This document shows positions 7,820-16,403 of a stretch of DNA of 39,079 nt, one piece after another (within the stretch, counting starts at the first letter, position 1; the number at the start of each line of letters is the position of its first letter). Position numbers and translations under genes: made by a program. A model generated the notes under the pieces. That model worked only from the letters and a program-made list of their open reading frames with translations. It had not been told where the DNA came from and ran no database searches. Source of the DNA: Hyphomonadaceae bacterium (GTDB taxonomy: Bacteria; Pseudomonadota; Alphaproteobacteria; Caulobacterales; Hyphomonadaceae); the NCBI GenBank assembly GCA_030158285.1, contig JAOATF010000164.1:1-39079 (forward strand), read 5' to 3'.

Positions 7820-9271
7820 TCACTTCCGTTTCAGCATTTCCCTGACCCGTGAAACGTCCGTGCCGATGCGCGTGAAAGACATCCATGCGCCGGTGGCGCA
7901 GGCGATGGTGACGACCGCCAGCAGCAGCAGCGTGACGATGTCCCAGACAGGGCGGCCGCGCATGAAGGCGAGATCGAGATTGTGCATGGCGTTGAGCGCC
8001 CAGCGATAGCGCTGTGTCGTGCCATCGGCGAGCTGGCGCACCTCGCCGCTCGTCTCGCCGACATAGACGCGCGTCTGTTCGGGATCGCTGAGCGTGATGC
8101 GGTAGACGGGCAGTTCGACGACGCGCTTGTGCCCATAGTAATAATCGTCTTCCGCCGCGATCGTCTCGATCTTGCCGGCGGCAAGGAGCCCACCCTTTGC
8201 GGCAAGGCTGGCATCCAGTTCCTCGCGGGTGAACGGCGCGCGGGCGTGGAGGCCGAAGCGGATCTCGGCGCCATCCGATTGCTGGGCGAAGACGCGAGGT
8301 TGGCCGAACAGCGGGGCGGAGCGGATGGAGACGAGGTTGGCGGTCTCGTCGGCTTTGACGGTGTTGAGGGCGGTCTGCATGTCGGACCATGTCATCGCGC
8401 CGGTGACATCCTGGCGGCTGACGGCGCCTTCGCTTTCGAGCAGGCCCCAGGGCGACATCGTCATCAGGCCGGAGAAAGTCCAGGTGAGGACGAGGACGCC
8501 GGCGAAGGTGCCGAACACATGGTGCCACATCCACATCGGGCGATTGCGATAGGGCCACCACTTGCCGGATTTTCCGCGCAGGCGGCTGAAGCCGATGACC
8601 ATCCCGGTGATGACGAGGAAGCAGCCGAGGGTGGAGGACCAGACGACGACGTCATTCCACAGCGGTCCATTCTCGCGGAGCAGGGTAGGATAAAGCCAGT
8701 GCGGGATGGCGCCGAGCCAGTTCCAGAAACGCTCGTGGCCGGTGACGTCCTGCACGATCTCGCCGGTCTTGCCGTTCACATAGAGCCAGGTTTCGGCGGG
8801 GTCGTTGAAGACAGCGCGGTAGAGCGGCTGCCAGCGCCTGGCGCCCTGCACGGACCATTGGTCGACGGTGAGCGTGCCAAGTTCGGTGATCTCGCCTTTC
8901 ACGCCATTGCCGGCGGCGAAGGTTTCGGCCGCCTGTTTTGCGGCGGCTTCGGAGAGCGGCGTGAGTTCGGCGCCGGTGGTGAGATCGTAGGTTTTTGGGC
9001 CTTCGCTGCCGATCATGCGGAGGACGGGCGCGCCGTTCAGCATTTCGACGCGGTAGCTCATCGCGGATGAGCCCGCGGTGAGCGGCAGCTCGGCGGTGGC
9101 GCGCGAGAGGTCGAGTGATTCCAGACCCGCCTGACGCTCTTCCGGCGTCGTGAAAGGGAAGGGCTGATACATCATGACAAAGCCGGAGAGGCACCAGAGC
9201 GTCATGATGACGCCCAGCACCACGCCGACATAGCGATGCACAACGATGATCGACTTCAGGACCATGTGCAT
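7820..9271 (-). CDS. PepSY-associated TM-helix protein
   Basis: A 483-residue inner-membrane protein of the PepSY-TM family, found beside TonB-dependent siderophore or haem receptors; some members act as ferric reductases. Four hydrophobic helices are visible at about 8-34, 207-229, 252-274 and 447-468, with two large periplasmic segments between them. Histidines near helix ends (His12, His250, His251) are plausible haem ligands, as reported for the family. A PepSY-like motif (LYVNGKTGEIVQD, about 163-175) lies in the first loop and a related one (VYVGETSGEVRQL) in the second. It begins 54 bp after the TonB-receptor stop on the same strand, so both probably form one iron-uptake operon. Nearest alternative: a sulfite-reductase-like ferric reductase component. 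Confidence 0.85.
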   Translation of the reverse strand: MHMVLKSIIVVHRYVGVVLGVIMTLWCLSGFVMMYQPFPFTTPEERQAGLESLDLSRATAELPLTAGSSAMSYRVEMLNGAPVLRMIGSEGPKTYDLTTGAELTPLSEAAAKQAAETFAAGNGVKGEITELGTLTVDQWSVQGARRWQPLYRAVFNDPAETWLYVNGKTGEIVQDVTGHERFWNWLGAIPHWLYPTLLRENGPLWNDVVVWSSTLGCFLVITGMVIGFSRLRGKSGKWWPYRNRPMWMWHHVFGTFAGVLVLTWTFSGLMTMSPWGLLESEGAVSRQDVTGAMTWSDMQTALNTVKADETANLVSIRSAPLFGQPRVFAQQSDGAEIRFGLHARAPFTREELDASLAAKGGLLAAGKIETIAAEDDYYYGHKRVVELPVYRITLSDPEQTRVYVGETSGEVRQLADGTTQRYRWALNAMHNLDLAFMRGRPVWDIVTLLLLAVVTIACATGAWMSFTRIGTDVSRVREMLKRK

Positions 9272-9325
9272 TTCCGTGTCCCCGCTTCCGGTGGGGAGGA
9301 AACCGGAAGCGAGGGCATCTTCACG

Positions 9326-11389
9326 TCAGAAGTCGTAGGTGTAGGTGAGGCGGAAAGTCTGCGGTACGCCGCGATTGCTCACCAGGATGGGTGACGCGGT
9401 TCCGTCGATGACGCCGGCTGCAACGCGGGTTGCGTAGTCCTCGTCGAGCACGTTCTCGAGGCGAACGCCGAGCTTGTGCTTCTGTTCGGCATCGAGGAAC
9501 AGGTGGCCGGCGAGATCGATGACGACGTAGTCGCCATAGTTGACCCGGCCGAAGGCGCCGGCGACCGATGACTGCTCGCCCGTCCACAGCACGTTGGCCT
9601 GAGCGCCCCACGCGTCACCATCATATGCGGCGGCAATCTTGGCGAACGCTTCCGGGATGCGGGCGAGTTGCGTGGACGACCCGTCATTGCGGGACTCGGT
9701 GCCGGTGTAGCTGGCGATTGCGGTAAAGCCGTTGCTGAAATCGACAGCGCCCATGAGTTCGAAGCCGCGCACCTGGACTTCGCCTGCGACGTTGTAGAAC
9801 ACGCCGGCATAGTCAGCGATCAGGTTGGCGGGCACGATGCCGCGGTAGGCCTGTGTGCGATCGATTTCGCAAGCCTGGGTGTCAAGCGGGTCCCAGTCGC
9901 AACCGTCAATCAGGTTATCGATGTTGCGATGGAAGTAGGTAGCGGACCAGGACACCATTGCAGTGTCGCCGAATTGACCGCCCAGCGTTGCGTTGATGCT
10001 GGTGCTTTCTTCTGGTTCCACATTCGGGTTGCCGAGGTATTCGCCGAGTTCGAGCAGGAAAAGCTGCTCGGCGCTGGGCAGCAGGAAGGACGTGCCGACG
10101 ATACCCTGCGCGTAGACGTTCGGGGTGAAGTCATAGCGACCGGACACGTTCCACGTGGTCGAGGTCGCGCCGCCCGTGTCGTTGTGCCGGATGCCGGCAG
10201 CGAATGCGCCGTTCTTGATGAATTCATCCGTGGAGCGGACCTGCGCGAAGACGGCCTGCACATCTTCCTTCGTCTGCTCGATGCGCCAGACTTCGTCAAA
10301 GGCGGTGTACGTCTGGTAGTCGTAGCCGGCCAGGTATTCGAACGGACCACCGGGCGACCACTTGGCCAGCGCGTTCACGCCCTTGTCCTCGTAGCCCCAG
10401 TAGAGGTTGTTCGAGGAAACCGTCTGCGTGTAAGGCGGCAGGACGCTGTTCAGGATATCGGTGTAGCGCGTGTCCCAGTCGTGCCAGTAGCCTTTCACAA
10501 GGATTTCAAGGTCGCTTGTGGCCTGCCAGTCGACGCTGATGCTGGCGATTTCCTCGTCGCGATTGTTCGATCCGGCGAAGGAGCGGTTGTAGCGGAGGTA
10601 TTCGATGTCCGCATCATTGTGCTGGTAACGGGCATCGATGCTGAGCGTGTCAGACAGGGCGAGGCGGTATTTGCCGCCGACGGTGCGAACATTATAGCTG
10701 CGGTTGCGGTTGGTGGAGGACGGCTGGACGCCATCGAACATCTCGAAGCCGGCCGCCTTGTCCTGCGAGGCGTAGAGCACGTAGTTGCCCGGCCCGAACT
10801 TGCCGCGCACGAAGCCGTCGACATGGTAACCGTCATTGGTGTCGGCGCCGGCGCTGACCAGGCCGTCGAATTCGTCGGTGTAACCGCGTGTGACGACGTT
10901 GATGACGCCGGCGGCGGCGTTGGTTCCGTAGAACAGGCTCTGGCCGCCCTTCAGCAGCTCAACCCGCTCGACCATGGAAGAGGGGAGCGTGTCGGTGATC
11001 GTGCCGGGATAGAGGCGGTTGTTGATCCGGACGCCGTCGACCAGGAACAGCATGTCCTGGGTGCGCGAGCCCTGCACGGAGATGTCGAGGTAGCTGAAAG
11101 GCCCGCCACGGGGCGCGATGAACACGCCGGGAACCTGCATCTGCAAAGCGTTGGAAACGTCCGTATAGCCAGCGTTGCGGACATCTTCGGAGTCCAGCGT
11201 CTCGACGACCGAGCCGTACTTTGCCAGTTCCTGCGGCAGCGTCTCCTCGAGGGTGACGCCGACGATGACGACGCGGTCGGTGTCGGTTTCGGCGGGGCCT
11301 GTCTGGGCGAAGGCGGCGGGTGCGGCGACGCAGAGGGCGATGGCGCTGGCGCCGATGGTCAGCGCATGGCGATTGTTGAGCTTGGTCAC
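9326..11389 (-). CDS. TonB-dependent outer-membrane receptor
   Basis: A 687-residue outer-membrane active transporter. It has a signal peptide (hydrophobic 11-24, cleavage likely after AFA, residue 28), a possible TonB box near DRVVIVG (39-45), a plug domain (about 55-170, with VPGVFIAPRGG, LVDGVRI and ERVELLKG typical of plugs), then a beta-barrel ending in the aromatic Phe expected for Omp85-assembled barrels (TYTYDF). The start is GTG at 11389, with AAGGAA about 6 bp upstream. The linked PepSY-TM protein favours a ferric siderophore or haem as substrate, but the barrel does not reveal which. Repeats in the promoter region suggest dedicated regulation; no classical Fur box is seen. Confidence 0.92.
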   Translation of the reverse strand: MTKLNNRHALTIGASAIALCVAAPAAFAQTGPAETDTDRVVIVGVTLEETLPQELAKYGSVVETLDSEDVRNAGYTDVSNALQMQVPGVFIAPRGGPFSYLDISVQGSRTQDMLFLVDGVRINNRLYPGTITDTLPSSMVERVELLKGGQSLFYGTNAAAGVINVVTRGYTDEFDGLVSAGADTNDGYHVDGFVRGKFGPGNYVLYASQDKAAGFEMFDGVQPSSTNRNRSYNVRTVGGKYRLALSDTLSIDARYQHNDADIEYLRYNRSFAGSNNRDEEIASISVDWQATSDLEILVKGYWHDWDTRYTDILNSVLPPYTQTVSSNNLYWGYEDKGVNALAKWSPGGPFEYLAGYDYQTYTAFDEVWRIEQTKEDVQAVFAQVRSTDEFIKNGAFAAGIRHNDTGGATSTTWNVSGRYDFTPNVYAQGIVGTSFLLPSAEQLFLLELGEYLGNPNVEPEESTSINATLGGQFGDTAMVSWSATYFHRNIDNLIDGCDWDPLDTQACEIDRTQAYRGIVPANLIADYAGVFYNVAGEVQVRGFELMGAVDFSNGFTAIASYTGTESRNDGSSTQLARIPEAFAKIAAAYDGDAWGAQANVLWTGEQSSVAGAFGRVNYGDYVVIDLAGHLFLDAEQKHKLGVRLENVLDEDYATRVAAGVIDGTASPILVSNRGVPQTFRLTYTYDF

Positions 11390-11460
11390 GTGGGTTTCCT
11401 TCCCGTCCTGGCCGCTTGATTCCCCGGCGGCCTGTTCTGTTGAGGACGTTGATAAGAAAA

Positions 11461-11537
11461 CTGAGCGAGCTCAGAGAGTTATTTACCGTTACAGGCTGCG
11501 TTACATCGCCAAAACCAGCGAAATACGCTGGGGTAAC
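11461..11537. promoter_or_regulatory. Repeat cluster upstream of the TonB receptor
   Basis: The gap between apaG and the receptor contains CTGAG-CGAG-CTCAG (11461-11474), two direct copies of CGTTACA exactly 12 bp apart (11487-11493 and 11499-11505), and a hairpin-like CCAGCG-AAATA-CGCTGG (11515-11531) enclosed by GTTAC (11500-11504) and GTAAC (11533-11537). These lie 70-150 bp ahead of the receptor start, where an operator would sit. The binding protein is unknown. Confidence 0.45.
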
Positions 11538-11556
11538 AGCCGCAGATTACCGCAGC

Positions 11557-11961
11557 TCAGTTGGGGCGGCGGTCGTCATAGGGGCTGTCGAGGGCGAACA
11601 GAGGAATGGTCGCCTCGATGCTTGCGCCGGTTTCGTCTTCGAAACGATAGGCGCCCTGCATCATGCCGGAGGGCGTCGTGAGGGGGCAGCCGGAGCTGTA
11701 TTCGAACCGGGCGCCGGGGCGGAGGACGGGCTTCTGGCCGACCACGCCGGGGCCATCGACTTGCTGGGTGCGGCCATCGCCATCGGTGATGCGCCAGTGG
11801 CGGGTAACCAGCTGGAGGGTGTGGCGGCTCTGGTTCTCGATTTCGATATGGTAGGCCCAGAGGAAGCGGTCGTCCTCGGGGGAACTCTGTTCATCCACGA
11901 ACTCCGGCCGGACCCGGATGAGGATGCCGTGGGTTTCCGCCTGATAGGGGTAGGTGTCCAT
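11557..11961 (-). CDS. apaG: ApaG family protein
   Basis: A 134-residue ApaG-domain protein with a fibronectin-III-like beta-sandwich, cytosolic and without a signal peptide. Recognisable ApaG landmarks are the ILIRVRPEF strand near the N-terminus, the YHIEIEN strand, the GP-rich turn with GVVGQKPVLRPG, and the YSSGCPLTTPSGMMQGAY block, which is the family signature. ApaG has been tied to Co2+/Mg2+ handling in Salmonella, but its biochemical role is unsettled. It stands alone on the minus strand, with the receptor promoter region downstream and the yceI terminator upstream. ATG at 11961 gives the normal family length. Confidence 0.93.
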   Translation of the reverse strand: MDTYPYQAETHGILIRVRPEFVDEQSSPEDDRFLWAYHIEIENQSRHTLQLVTRHWRITDGDGRTQQVDGPGVVGQKPVLRPGARFEYSSGCPLTTPSGMMQGAYRFEDETGASIEATIPLFALDSPYDDRRPN

Positions 11962-12016
11962 GGCGGTTGCGTCCCCTCTGCCGTTTCAGATCCCCACCTA
12001 CATCTGGATAAAGAAC

Positions 12017-12047
12017 AGGGGCGCGGACCTCAAGAGTCCGCGCCCCT
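12017..12047 (-). terminator. Terminator downstream of yceI
   Basis: A perfect 12-bp stem, AGGGGCGCGGAC pairing with GTCCGCGCCCCT around a 7-nt loop. On the minus strand it lies just after the YceI gene and is followed by GTTCTTTAT, a short T-rich run. It separates yceI from apaG. Confidence 0.75.
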
Positions 12048-12071
12048 TTCACTTACGTAACGATCGGAGGG

Positions 12072-12779
12072 TTACGAGGCGACTTTCTGGATGAAATCGC
12101 CTTCGATCTCGACCTGCACGTCGTCGCCGACGACGGCCGGCAGGAGGTAGTCGAAGCCGAAGTCAGAGCGCTTGAACGTGCCCTTGGCCGAGAAGCCGAC
12201 GGCCGGGACCTTGGCGAAGTAGTGCGAAGCAGTTTCGCCCGAGAAGGTCACGTCGAGGGTGACCGGCTTGGTGACGCCTTTCAGGGTGAGATCGCCGGTG
12301 ACTTTCGCGGTGCGCTCGCCCGAGGGCTCAACCGAGGTCGAGGTGAAGGTGATCGCCGGGAATTTGGCGGCGTCGAGGAAGTTGGTGGAGTTGGCGAGAT
12401 CGTCTTCCCACGACTTGAACTTGGTGCCCGGGTGGTTCTTCGCATAGTCGGCCGGATAGCCGACGACGAGGTCCGACGGCTTGATGCTGGCGGTGACTTT
12501 CGAGGCGGCGATGTTGGCCGGATCGAACGAGACCGTGGCGTCATAAGTCTTGAAGCGCAGCGCGTAGTGCGACAGGCCGAGGTGCTGCAGCTTGAACGTC
12601 ACCGAGGCGTGCGTCGGATCGACGGCATAGTCGCCGGCCGGGACGGTGATCGCGACCGGCGCCGGAGCGGCGGGGGCTTCAGCGACGGTGGGCGTAGTTT
12701 CGGCGGCCGGCGTTGCAGCCGGGGCGCAAGCAGCGAGGGCGAGGAGGAGGAGGCTCGCGCCGGCAAAAAGCGGTTTCAT
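12072..12779 (-). CDS. YceI-family lipoprotein
   Basis: A YceI-domain lipocalin-like protein, usually periplasmic and thought to bind isoprenoid or other lipid-like ligands. The start at 12779 (MKPLF) is preferred to an upstream in-frame ATG because it gives a compact signal peptide ending in the lipobox LALAAC. After an Ala/Pro/Thr-rich linker, the YceI domain begins at AGDYAVDPTHASVTF. It includes the FKLQHLGLSHY strand, TFTSTSVEP, and the closing GFSAKGTFKRSDFG segment diagnostic of the family. Total 235 residues, longer than most YceI proteins because of the lipoprotein linker. It is a single-gene unit between metZ and a strong terminator; no cytochrome b561 partner is adjacent. Confidence 0.9.
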   Translation of the reverse strand: MKPLFAGASLLLLALAACAPAATPAAETTPTVAEAPAAPAPVAITVPAGDYAVDPTHASVTFKLQHLGLSHYALRFKTYDATVSFDPANIAASKVTASIKPSDLVVGYPADYAKNHPGTKFKSWEDDLANSTNFLDAAKFPAITFTSTSVEPSGERTAKVTGDLTLKGVTKPVTLDVTFSGETASHYFAKVPAVGFSAKGTFKRSDFGFDYLLPAVVGDDVQVEIEGDFIQKVAS

Positions 12780-12932
12780 TGTTGTTGTTCCTGGTTGAAC
12801 GGTCAATGCGCGTCCCCCCGGTGCTCAATGGCGTCGGTGTCAGCGCTGGGTGGCATATAGGGGAAAGTTGCGATTGCAACAAGCTAGCTGCAATCGCATC
12901 TGGTTTAGATTTTCTGGGGATCGCGCCCCGGA

Positions 12933-14138
12933 CTAGCTGCGCAGCGCCTGTTCGAGGTCTTCCGCGAGATCATCCGTATCCTCGAGGCCCACCGACAGGC
13001 GGAGCCACGTATCGTCCAGCCCGATTGCCGCGCGCTCATCGTCCGTGAGTGTACGGTGCGTGGTGGTGGCGGGGTGGGTGATCAGCGACTTCGCGTCTCC
13101 GAGGTTGTTGGAGATATCGATCAGGTTGAGGCGGTTGAGCATCGCGTAGGCGGCATCCTTCCCGCCCTTGATCGAGAAAGCGAGCAGGGAGCCGCCGCCA
13201 TCGGGCATCTGCCCGGCGTGGATGTTGTGGTGCGGGTGGTCGGTGCGACCGGGATAGCGGACGGCGTTGATCTTCGGATTGCCCGCGAGGCGGTCGGCGA
13301 TCTTGCGCGCATTGGCGCTCATCGCGCGGACGCGCAGGTCCATCGTCTCGAGGCCTTTCAGCACGATCCACGCGTTGAACGGCGACATGGAGGGGCCGGT
13401 GTGGCGGTAGTATTGCTGGAGATCGTCCTCGATCTTCTTCGTCTTGCCGAGGATGGCGCCGCCGAGCGTGCGGCCCTGTCCATCCATGTGCTTGGTGGTG
13501 GAGTAAACGACCCAGTCGGCGCCGAGTTCGATCGGGCGCTGCAGGATGGGTGAGGCGAAGACGTTGTCGACGATCAGCTCGCCGCCGGCGGCGTGCGTGA
13601 GGTCGGCGACGGCGCGAATGTCCACCGCATCAAGAAGCGGGTTGGACGGCGTTTCGATGAGCACGAGGCGGCACGGCTTCGACAGCGCGCGCTTCCACTC
13701 GTTGAGGTCGGTGGTGCCTTCGACCCACGTCACCTCGACGCCCATTTTCGGCATCAGGTTCTTGAGGATCCAGACGCAGGACGAGAAGAGCGCGCGCGGA
13801 GCAACGATGCGGTCGCCCGGCTTCACCGGGGCGACGAGCATGGTGTGGATTGCAGCCATGCCGCTGGCCGTGGCGCGGCAATCCTCTGCGCCTTCGAGCA
13901 GGGCTAGGCGTTCTTCCAGCATGCGGACGGTGGGGTTGGCATAGCGGCTGTAGATATAGCCGGGCTTCTCGCCGGCCATGCGCGCGGATTGTTCTTCCGG
14001 GCTTTCATAAACAAAGCCGGAATTGAGATAGAGCGCTTCGGATGTCTCGCCGTGCTCGGAGCGGGTGGTGCCGCCGCGCACCATCATGGTCTGCGGACGC
14101 CATTTGCCGGATTTCGGGGGTCTGGTGTCTTTGGACAT
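12933..14138 (-). CDS. metZ: O-succinylhomoserine sulfhydrylase MetZ
   Basis: A PLP enzyme of the Cys/Met metabolism family that makes homocysteine from O-succinylhomoserine (or O-acetylhomoserine) and sulfide, a direct-sulfhydrylation route. The 401-residue protein shows YSRYANPT (63-70), ETPSNPLLD (162-170), the DNVFASP loop (191-197) and STTKHMDGQGR (213-223) with Lys216 as the PLP lysine. The HMDGQGR continuation is typical of MetZ rather than MetB or MetC. ATG at 14138 is preceded by GAAAGGCAG. It stands alone between yceI and the acyltransferase on the minus strand. I looked for a SAM riboswitch upstream and found none convincing. Confidence 0.92.
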   Translation of the reverse strand: MSKDTRPPKSGKWRPQTMMVRGGTTRSEHGETSEALYLNSGFVYESPEEQSARMAGEKPGYIYSRYANPTVRMLEERLALLEGAEDCRATASGMAAIHTMLVAPVKPGDRIVAPRALFSSCVWILKNLMPKMGVEVTWVEGTTDLNEWKRALSKPCRLVLIETPSNPLLDAVDIRAVADLTHAAGGELIVDNVFASPILQRPIELGADWVVYSTTKHMDGQGRTLGGAILGKTKKIEDDLQQYYRHTGPSMSPFNAWIVLKGLETMDLRVRAMSANARKIADRLAGNPKINAVRYPGRTDHPHHNIHAGQMPDGGGSLLAFSIKGGKDAAYAMLNRLNLIDISNNLGDAKSLITHPATTTHRTLTDDERAAIGLDDTWLRLSVGLEDTDDLAEDLEQALRS

Positions 14139-14314
14139 GGCGGCTGCCTTTCGATGGGTCGGGACCGCCGTTTAGGCCAAAGGGCGCGGGGGCGCCAGTG
14201 AGGGGAGCTGAAGCGAAAGGGTCGAAATTCTTTCCAAGAGCCGGCTCAAACCCTACCCTAGGCCGTCCGGCAAGACGATCCAACCGAACTCAAAAACCCG
14301 TCTTCAAGCTCTTT

Positions 14315-16219
14315 TTAGTCCGTGTTGTGCGGTTTGCTCAACTTGAGTCGTTCTCCCACCAAGCGAGAACCCTCCCACGTCAGATGCCCACCATCTCGAT
14401 AGATACCTGTCTCGCCAATGGTCGTTCGGCATTGCCCTTGGTCACAAGTCGCAGTCTCGATCCTCACGACTTCATACCCAAGCTCGGCGAGGCCGCGAAA
14501 GACAGACTCTTCGTACTCGTGATGAGGTTGTTCGAAGTCACAGCTCGAAACGGCGGTTTCAAAGAGCCTGCTTTTTGCGACACAACGGCCCAAATCGAAT
14601 CCGTTGTGCGGGGGCGGACCGATGAGGATCGGTTGGATGTTATGACTTCTAAGCCAATCGAGCGTGCTTGCGATGCGCTCAACGAGAAATTCCGTTTGTG
14701 ATTGCCGCACGTCCCCACGGAACAGCAAAGGGTTCTCTGTGTAGTTGGCCAAGTTGAACGAGAGAATCGCGTAACGGAGAGAACGCGTAGATTCCACATA
14801 CTGCGCGACCTTTGCATTGTGCCGCGTGCAGTCCTCCGCCCACTGCTGAGTGTAGGAGCGGCTTCGCACGTAGGATAAATCCAGGATTGGACCACAAGCG
14901 TACTTCACCGCTTTCACAAGACCGTCGCTTGCCTCTCCAAGCGTGGCGCCCGCTTCAAGATGTTCGGCGTAGGAATCACCCCAGAGGATAACGGTGGGTT
15001 GATCGAAATTGCCGCAGAGCTCGAGTCCGTCTCGAGTCTTGCATGGCCCGATTCCGGGCCAGTTCGACAACTCCCGCGAGATCGATGCGATCTTGCCTTC
15101 CGCCCGGTCTGGCAGTCCTGTCGAGGCTACGACTGCAAAAGCAGCGCACGCAATTGCCATCGGAGCGAGCATGACGCCGACCTGTGGGAATGGCACCGAC
15201 TTGCGATTGCGAAATGGCGTCTCGATCAAGCGCCATGTGATCCAGGCGAGCGCAAAAGTTGCGAGGATAAGTAGAGCGTAGTCTAGAGCCGAAAGCGGCG
15301 TGGGAACTCTCAAGCGCGCGAAAGCGAAGATCGGCTGGTGCCATAAGTAGGCGCTATAGCTGATCAGCCCTATGCCCACTAGCGGCCGCAGGGCGAGAAG
15401 CTTGCCAACAACGTTCGTTTTATCGGCGTATGCTACGACAAGGATTGAGCCCACGACCGGGAGGAGCGTCCATCGACCTGGATACGGATAATCCCGGTCG
15501 ATGATGACCAAAGCCCATACGATGAGTGCTAGCCCGAGAAGGGAAAGAGCTGAGCCGACCAGGGCATTCGGCATGCGACCGTTGGTTTGCAGAATTGCGA
15601 CGAGTGCGCCAGCGCCCAGTTCCCAAGCGCGCGAAGGCAACAAGTAGTAGTTCGCAGCTGGCGCGTACTCACTGAGTATTTCGGACAGCACAAAGCTCCC
15701 AACGGTCAGTGCTCCGATCAAGCTGGCAAGCCACGCCCGCGACAGCCCCTTGAGGCACCACAGAAGCAGCGGGAAGAAAATATAGAACTGTTCTTCAACC
15801 GCGATTGTCCACGTGTGAATGAGTGGCTCAAGTTCGGCAGACGTCGAAAAATACCCGGTCTGGCTCCAGAAGTGAAAGTTTGAGATGAAAAGAATTACGC
15901 CAAGCAGGCTGCTTGCGAAATTCTTCAGGTCCCCGGGGAACATCCACATGAAAGCGAACGGGATAGTGGTCAGGCATACGGTGAGCAGGGCCGGAAGAAT
16001 CCGACGGATGCGGCGCTCGTAAAACGACAGAATGGAGAAACGCTTCTCGCCAATGTCACGAAGGAGGATGTTGGTGATCAGGTATCCGCTTATTACGAAG
16101 AAGATATCGACGCCTACAAAGCCGCCTGAAAAGGCGGAAAATCCGGAATGGTACAAGACGACCGGGACAACCGCTAACGCTCGCAGCCCATCTATTTCGG
16201 GACGATAGGTGGCGCTCAT
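14315..16219 (-). CDS. Acyltransferase-3/SGNH O-acetyltransferase (OafB/OatA-like)
   Basis: A 634-residue two-domain envelope O-acyltransferase. The N-terminal acyltransferase-3 membrane domain (about 1-370, roughly ten hydrophobic helices) starts with RPEIDGLRALAVV and carries the catalytic-type His24 in LYHSGF, then FFVISGYLI (40-48). The periplasmic SGNH domain has the nucleophile block ILWGDSYAEH with Ser416 and the closing DGGHL with Asp609 and His612. Such proteins acetylate O-antigen, other polysaccharides or peptidoglycan; the acceptor is not predictable here. ATG at 16219 is chosen because an upstream start would add 17 basic residues before the family's conserved beginning. The gene is clearly poorer in G+C than its neighbours, suggesting horizontal acquisition. 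Confidence 0.9.
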   Translation of the reverse strand: MSATYRPEIDGLRALAVVPVVLYHSGFSAFSGGFVGVDIFFVISGYLITNILLRDIGEKRFSILSFYERRIRRILPALLTVCLTTIPFAFMWMFPGDLKNFASSLLGVILFISNFHFWSQTGYFSTSAELEPLIHTWTIAVEEQFYIFFPLLLWCLKGLSRAWLASLIGALTVGSFVLSEILSEYAPAANYYLLPSRAWELGAGALVAILQTNGRMPNALVGSALSLLGLALIVWALVIIDRDYPYPGRWTLLPVVGSILVVAYADKTNVVGKLLALRPLVGIGLISYSAYLWHQPIFAFARLRVPTPLSALDYALLILATFALAWITWRLIETPFRNRKSVPFPQVGVMLAPMAIACAAFAVVASTGLPDRAEGKIASISRELSNWPGIGPCKTRDGLELCGNFDQPTVILWGDSYAEHLEAGATLGEASDGLVKAVKYACGPILDLSYVRSRSYTQQWAEDCTRHNAKVAQYVESTRSLRYAILSFNLANYTENPLLFRGDVRQSQTEFLVERIASTLDWLRSHNIQPILIGPPPHNGFDLGRCVAKSRLFETAVSSCDFEQPHHEYEESVFRGLAELGYEVVRIETATCDQGQCRTTIGETGIYRDGGHLTWEGSRLVGERLKLSKPHNTD

Positions 16220-16403
16220 GCGCGGGCCTGCCGGGGCTTCTCCACGCCAGCGAATGGCGCGCCGATGCATACGGGATCAACACGCAGCGCGCGCGTTTTT
16301 CTAGAGCATGACATTGCTGGACTTCCCCTTCCCTATGGAAGGGTTAGCATTCCGAAGGGTATTGCGCCAATAGCCCGCTCGGACGGACAGCCAGATTGCT
16401 AAG

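Noticed and set aside
9668-11419. Long plus-strand frame opposite the TonB receptor
   Set aside because: It mirrors the receptor codons, lacks a ribosome site and domain pattern, and is explained by high third-position G/C.
14139-14314. Possible SAM riboswitch upstream of metZ
   Set aside because: A short TTTGAGCCGGCT stretch looked suggestive, but the downstream pairing segments and the conserved GCTAAA-type strand of SAM-II are missing.
16326-16343. Stem CCCTTCC/GGAAGGG between the acyltransferase and the unknown exported-protein gene
   Set aside because: A 7-bp stem with no T-rich run on either strand is too weak to call a terminator.
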